Shown: positions 23,176 through 26,207 of the stretch, in pieces
Layout: each line of letters opens with the position of its first letter
Position numbering within the stretch: the stretch's first letter is position 1
From: Oleiagrimonas sp964566965
Lineage (GTDB): Bacteria > Pseudomonadota > Gammaproteobacteria > Xanthomonadales > Rhodanobacteraceae
Assembly: GCA_964566965.1 (NCBI GenBank)
Contig: CAZMKO010000025.1
Coordinates: 1 to 26,207 of the forward strand
Length of the DNA: 26,207 bases
Direction of reading: 5' to 3'
Position numbers and translations under genes: made by a program
Notes under the pieces: generated by a model
Seen by the model: the letters and a program-made list of their open reading frames with translations, nothing else
Databases searched by the model: none
What the model was told of the DNA's origin: nothing

Positions 23176-23571
23176 TCAGCCGCAAGCGGCATCCAAGTAC
23201 TTCCGCACAATAGCCAGGTCGTCTACCCGTCCTGTCAGCAGACGGTCCAGCGCCGGCTTGCCACCGAATAATTGCGCCTTGTTGGGTTGATGAATCCAGC
23301 GGTCCGCGAACGCGTTGTCCGGGAAAAGAGTGTGCAACGCCTTGTAGATACCGAGGATGTAGCTGAGACGTTCGATCGTGTGGGGTGGCACGGTGTCGAC
23401 GATGCCTTCGAGCCACTGGTCATAAAGTGTGCGCTCGGGCGATCCGAGCAGGATGATGCGCTGGTCGGTATCCAGACCCCATTTGTCGCAAATTCGAAAA
23501 AATGCGCGAAGTCCTGGCTGGATCAACCTGGATGGGGCGGGTTCGCTTGTCGAGTTCCGGGAAGTGTCCAT
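23176..23571 (-). CDS. Xre/MbcA/ParS-type antitoxin, no adjacent toxin
   Basis: A 131-aa protein read leftward from ATG at 23571, chosen because AGGAG lies 9 nt upstream; the frame stays open further but without a ribosome site. The C-terminus carries the toxin-binding signature of the Xre/MbcA/ParS family: PNKAQLFGGKPALDRLL followed by DLAIVRKYLDAACG. The N-terminal half (LIQPGLRAFFRICDKWGLDT, RIILLGSPERTLYDQWL) is the matching helical HTH-like region. These antitoxins usually sit directly upstream of a RES-domain NAD-degrading toxin. None follows here; the only RES protein in the window lies 1.1 kb away on the other strand. It is either an orphan left by deletion or works with that distant gene. 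Confidence 0.85.
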   Translation of the reverse strand: MDTSRNSTSEPAPSRLIQPGLRAFFRICDKWGLDTDQRIILLGSPERTLYDQWLEGIVDTVPPHTIERLSYILGIYKALHTLFPDNAFADRWIHQPNKAQLFGGKPALDRLLTGRVDDLAIVRKYLDAACG

Positions 23572-23849
23572 GTTCGTGGGCTCCTGGTGGCTTCCATGGA
23601 ACCGTACGCCATGAGGCTGGCCTGCAAAGTTGCGCATGTTTTCTTCCTCACCCGTTCTCTGCCTCCGAGGCTGGCCGCTGTATGGAAGGCACCCCCCCAT
23701 TCTGAGCCGCAGGAGAGGCATGGCTGCAGAAATATGGTGGAACTTTGCGTACGGAAAATCTGTGCTACGGATGAAGTAACCCACGCCAGGTCAGCGATTG
23801 AGCAGGCTTTGCCCGCGTGGGCCCACTCATGACACAGAAGGAGTCCATC

Positions 23850-24326
23850 GTGAAACGACATGCATATGTATTGCTTGCTGTACTGGTATGGCTGCTGCCC
23901 GCGACCGGGATGATCAGTGCGGCAGTGTTTTCCCCTGATGTGGTTACCGGCAAGAGCCGGCCCGCGACCGTCCAAGGGGCAACTACCCAGTCAAATGGAC
24001 TGCTCCCGGCGACCACGGTCATCCGCACGACAACGGGAATGTGGGCCGTCAAGGGTGCCGTGTCGGTGCAACGGGGCCAACGGCTTTATGTGCGCAAGTC
24101 GGCAGCCCATGGTTTGCAGGCCTGTACGGTGGATGGCGTCGTTTGCATGGATCTGGCGGGGAGGTTTGCGGGAGAACTGCAGCGAGTGGCTGCCGAACCG
24201 GCCTTGGCGCACGATGTGCGGCAGCGATTAAAGTGGATTGCGGGGTGGTGGTTCTTTGCCGGCGGCCTCATCGTTGTAGTGGTCGCACTGGTTGGCTGGA
24301 ATTCTGGGGATCCGAGGCGGGAGTGA
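23850..24326 (+). CDS. Small membrane protein of unknown function
   Basis: A 158-aa protein. The GTG at 23850 is preferred because AAGGAG stands 6 nt before it and the product then begins directly with a signal-like helix (KRHAYVLLAVLVWLLPATG). ATGs at 23817 and 23829 in the same frame would place charged residues before it. The middle (about residues 25-125) is probably extracytoplasmic and contains two cysteines (ACTVDGVVCMD) that could form a disulfide. A second membrane helix lies near the C-terminus (WWFFAGGLIVVVVALVGW), with a short charged tail. No family is recognised and no partner gene is adjacent. Confidence 0.65.
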   Translation: MKRHAYVLLAVLVWLLPATGMISAAVFSPDVVTGKSRPATVQGATTQSNGLLPATTVIRTTTGMWAVKGAVSVQRGQRLYVRKSAAHGLQACTVDGVVCMDLAGRFAGELQRVAAEPALAHDVRQRLKWIAGWWFFAGGLIVVVVALVGWNSGDPRRE

Positions 24327-24631
24327 GGTAACGCTGCCCAGCATCAGTGGGGCGCTACTTTTTGAGTCCCCGCTGTCGATGCAGTGGGAGGCTTCATGCT
24401 GACTCTCTGCGGGTGTGGTCTTGCCTGCCGGATTGGGAGGACTGGCCGCAGTTGCGTACTCTGGGGAAAGCTGACCAGCGTTCCGGCAATCGTTGCCCAT
24501 CGTGCTGGTGCTGACCAGCACGCGCGCAATATCGCTTGTGGCTGGCCGCTTACGGCCAGAAGCAGTCGTTGAAAAGTGCACTCTGCTCTGTTTTATACGA
24601 TGTCGTTGATTCAGCGTTCGAGTAGCCCCAT
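24327..24631. other. Intergenic region with two perfect short hairpins
   Basis: No convincing gene. The 117-codon leftward frame here overlaps the end of the membrane-protein gene and has no ribosome site. The region does hold two perfect small inverted repeats (24501-24522 and 24542-24559). The promoter of the HEPN/RES gene should be at its right end, where an AT-richer stretch (TGTTTTATACGATG) occurs near 24590. Confidence 0.4.
24501..24559. repeat. Tandem pair of perfect hairpins
   Basis: CGTGCTGGT-gctg-ACCAGCACG (24501-24522) is a perfect 9-bp stem with a tetraloop. CTGGCCG-ctta-CGGCCAG (24542-24559) is a perfect 7-bp stem with a tetraloop, starting 19 bp later. Neither is followed by a T run, so they are poor intrinsic terminators. 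They could be REP-like elements, operator sites or structured leader RNA for the downstream gene. Confidence 0.5.
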
Positions 24632-24709
24632 ATGAGGATCAAGATGACGGCTACAGAAGGCCGTAATTGGCACGAACCGCCAATAATGCATTTCTACCCG
24701 GAGGCATGA
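24632..24709 (+). CDS. Short ORF overlapping the HEPN/RES start
   Basis: A 25-codon frame (MRIKMTATEGRNWHEPPIMH and onward, ending FYPEA) whose TGA at 24707-24709 overlaps the start of the next gene. A second ATG at 24644 would give 21 codons. The ribosome site of the following gene lies within its last codons. Such an arrangement can couple translation or act as an attenuating leader. No homologue is recognised and no good ribosome site precedes it, so it may be chance. Confidence 0.3.
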   Translation: MRIKMTATEGRNWHEPPIMHFYPEA

Positions 24710-25860
24710 TGGGACTCGTAAAATCCGAATGGATAGAAGTTCAGGAGCGAGGCTGGTCAGCCCCAGACACATTTGTGTGTGCAGATTGCGTTGAAGATCC
24801 CTATTTGAAGCAATTGATAAATAGTGCTGCTTGCTCGACTGCTTGTAGCTATTGTGGTCGAAGCAGCGATGTAGACATAGCTGCTGAGTCCGAGGTAGTG
24901 ATCGGAACTGTCTACGAAACGATCGGCACGTACTATGTCGAACCTGCCTCGGGCGGCGTGCCCATTAGCGGAGGCTTCGTAGTGCCAACTATCGATGTGC
25001 AAGAAGTTCTCATGCAGGTCGGATTTGATGGTCACCAGGACTTTGTTGAAGCGGTGATTGATGCTGAGGTAAATGGGAATTCTTTCGTACCAGCCGCAAA
25101 CGGTCATTGGGCCGGTATCCATCCTCACGAGGTGCTTTCGTCAGGATGGAATTTGTTTGCGCATGCCGTAAAGCATGAGACGCGCTTCCACTTCACTAAT
25201 GCACCACGATCGCAATCTTCATCACCTTACGAAATTGAAATCGCTGATGTATTGCCGGCGGTCGCCGAGAGCCTTCGCCCATTAATACGGACCCTACCGG
25301 CGGAGACGGAAGTCTACCGCTCTCGTTTTCGTCAGCATGGGCAGATGTGGGAGCCAGACGCTAATCAGCTAGGACCACCGCCAAAGGAGATAGCCTCTGC
25401 GGGCAGAATGAACCCAGCTGGAATACCGTACTTCTATACCGCTACGGATCTAGCAACAGCACGTCATGAAATAGGCGTTACCGACCGTAATGACGGTACG
25501 GTCTTCACCGCCATTTTTAAATTGCAAGAATCGGTGCACGTCATCGATTTGACATTGCTTCCGCCTGTGCCATCGATTTTTGACTTGGCCAACAAAGGGG
25601 CGTTAGAGCGTGCCTTGTTCGTCCGGGAGTTCGTGGAAACCATCAGCCGGCCGGTGGTCAAGGATGGGCGTGAGCATATTGACTACGTGCCATCTCAAGT
25701 CGTTTGCGAATATTTAGCTCAGATTTTTAAACTTGAGGATGGCTCCAAGCTGGGAGGGCTGGTTTACCCGAGTGCTGTACACCCAGACGGTAAGAATCTT
25801 GTAGTGTTCCCTAGGGAAGGTCTGATCAAACGACTGAAGTACTCGCAACCGCGTGTCTGA
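24709..25860 (+). CDS. HEPN/RES-type protein, putative NAD-degrading toxin
   Basis: A 383-aa protein. GGAGG at 24700-24704 supports ATG 24709 (the adjacent ATG 24706 is too close; a TTG at 24667 is an outside option). Cysteines at residues 24, 27, 46 and 49 (CADC and CSYC, plus Cys42) resemble a small zinc ribbon. Residues about 60-180 fit the HEPN-like N-terminal domain found before RES domains. The C-terminal RES domain starts near EVYRSRFR and includes GRMNPAGIPYFYTATD with a following Glu (ATARHEI) and a late Ser in LVYPSAVHPDG, the positions for which RES is named. Characterised RES toxins break down NAD+ and stop growth. Whether this longer class is a toxin or a phage-defence effector is not known from the sequence. 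Confidence 0.85.
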   Translation: MGLVKSEWIEVQERGWSAPDTFVCADCVEDPYLKQLINSAACSTACSYCGRSSDVDIAAESEVVIGTVYETIGTYYVEPASGGVPISGGFVVPTIDVQEVLMQVGFDGHQDFVEAVIDAEVNGNSFVPAANGHWAGIHPHEVLSSGWNLFAHAVKHETRFHFTNAPRSQSSSPYEIEIADVLPAVAESLRPLIRTLPAETEVYRSRFRQHGQMWEPDANQLGPPPKEIASAGRMNPAGIPYFYTATDLATARHEIGVTDRNDGTVFTAIFKLQESVHVIDLTLLPPVPSIFDLANKGALERALFVREFVETISRPVVKDGREHIDYVPSQVVCEYLAQIFKLEDGSKLGGLVYPSAVHPDGKNLVVFPREGLIKRLKYSQPRV

Positions 25861-25922
25861 ATCAGTTTCCCGAGCGAATTCACGCCAAATAGCCGTCCAA
25901 TCGGCCCGTTTGCCTGTTTTTT

Positions 25923-25958
25923 GTGCCCGCAACACGCATTTTGGCGTGCTGCGGGCAC
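25923..25958. terminator. Strong hairpin beside the IS5 transposase stop
   Basis: GTGCCCGCAACACGC (25923-25937) pairs with GCGTGCTGCGGGCAC (25944-25958), 14 of 15 bases matching around a 6-nt loop. It lies 2 bp beyond the transposase stop on the - strand. The T6 run at 25917-25922 precedes it on the + strand, so neither strand has the classic stem-then-U order. It probably blocks read-through or stabilises transcript ends at the IS border. Confidence 0.5.
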
Positions 25959-25960
25959 AC

Positions 25961-26207
25961 CTATCTTGTGGCCAGCAATCGCTTCCTTGCCATCCACAAG
26001 TTGGCCATCGCGAACAACGTGACTACCTGACCGTGGTTCTTGGCCAAGCCGCGATAGCGTGTCTTGCGGTAACCGAACTGCCGCTTGATCACTCGAAACG
26101 GGTGCTCGACCTTGGACCGGATGGATGCCTTCATGTGTTCGATCTGCTCAGTGAGCTTGCGCAGTTTGGCGTCGGTGATGGCCTTGACCTTGCTGCGCTG
26201 CTCGGCG
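25961..26207 (-). CDS. IS5-family transposase, C-terminal part
   Basis: Read leftward from the window edge to TAG at 25961-25963, 82 residues are visible. They include KASIRSKVEHPFRVIKRQFG, the C-terminal DDE-Glu region of IS5/IS4-type transposases, then YRKTRYRGLAKN and a tail ending MARKRLLATR. The catalytic Glu (VEHPF) is present; both Asp residues lie outside the window. Nothing in this part suggests a broken frame. Confidence 0.92.
   Translation of the reverse strand, partial: AEQRSKVKAITDAKLRKLTEQIEHMKASIRSKVEHPFRVIKRQFGYRKTRYRGLAKNHGQVVTLFAMANLWMARKRLLATR

Larger units (their letters stand above)
25861..26207 (-). mobile_element. IS5-family element, partial (runs off the right edge)
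   Basis: The end of an IS5-type transposase gene plus its terminal non-coding region. The exact terminal repeat cannot be fixed because the other end is outside the window; it should lie between the RES stop (25860) and the hairpin at 25923. The element is inserted just after the HEPN/RES gene without cutting it. Confidence 0.7.

Noticed and set aside
24228..24581. 117-codon - frame
   Set aside because: Overlaps the end of the membrane-protein gene on the other strand, no ribosome site, low-complexity product.
1..26207. CRISPR array
   Set aside because: No regularly spaced repeated units were seen; repeats present are IS ends, hairpins and one 10-bp pair.

Overview
The window looks like a chromosomal segment from a high-GC gammaproteobacterium, most likely Xanthomonadales (Rhodanobacter/Dyella/Xanthomonas type). 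The reasons are two large TonB-dependent receptors, a FecI/FecR regulatory pair, secreted S9 and M14 peptidases, and IS3- and IS5-type insertion sequences of kinds common in that order. This placement rests on recognising families by eye; no search was run.

Region 1 (1-11662) is a nutrient-scavenging locus, all on the + strand. It begins with the tail of a secreted protein and a TonB-dependent receptor. A secreted S9-family peptidase follows. Next comes a tight cluster: an M14-type carboxypeptidase lipoprotein, an ECF sigma factor (FecI type), a FecR anti-sigma regulator and a 1,059-aa TonB receptor with an STN signalling domain. The lipoprotein, sigma and FecR genes overlap one another. The simplest reading is that periplasmic peptidases process a peptide-type ligand, and that its uptake through the STN receptor is sensed by FecR/FecI.

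Region 2 (about 11700-14450) is a decayed junction. A leftward arsR-SRPBCC gene pair is broken twice: the SRPBCC gene has lost its C-terminus, and arsR is split by an IS3-family element. The insertion is clean enough that the original arsR can be rebuilt across a 4-6 bp target duplication. A second, truncated IS3-type element follows, and then a 42-nt copy of the 3' end of an elongator tRNA-Met.

Region 3 (about 14490-22100) looks like the end of an integrated element. Immediately beside the tRNA fragment lies a 1,844-aa protein in which I can trace three successive tyrosine-recombinase-like modules; only the last has the complete R..HxxR..H..Y set. Facing it is a two-gene operon of unknown function, translationally coupled by an ATGA overlap. 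Both of its products end in a similar small beta-rich module.

Region 4 (about 22100-26207) is accessory DNA. It holds a YegP-type DUF1508 protein, an Xre/MbcA/ParS-type antitoxin with no toxin beside it, a small membrane protein, a HEPN/RES-type putative NAD-degrading protein preceded by a short coupled ORF, and the 3' end of an IS5-family transposase running off the edge. The intact tRNA-Met expected at the far end of the element is not in the window, so the element's right border is unknown.
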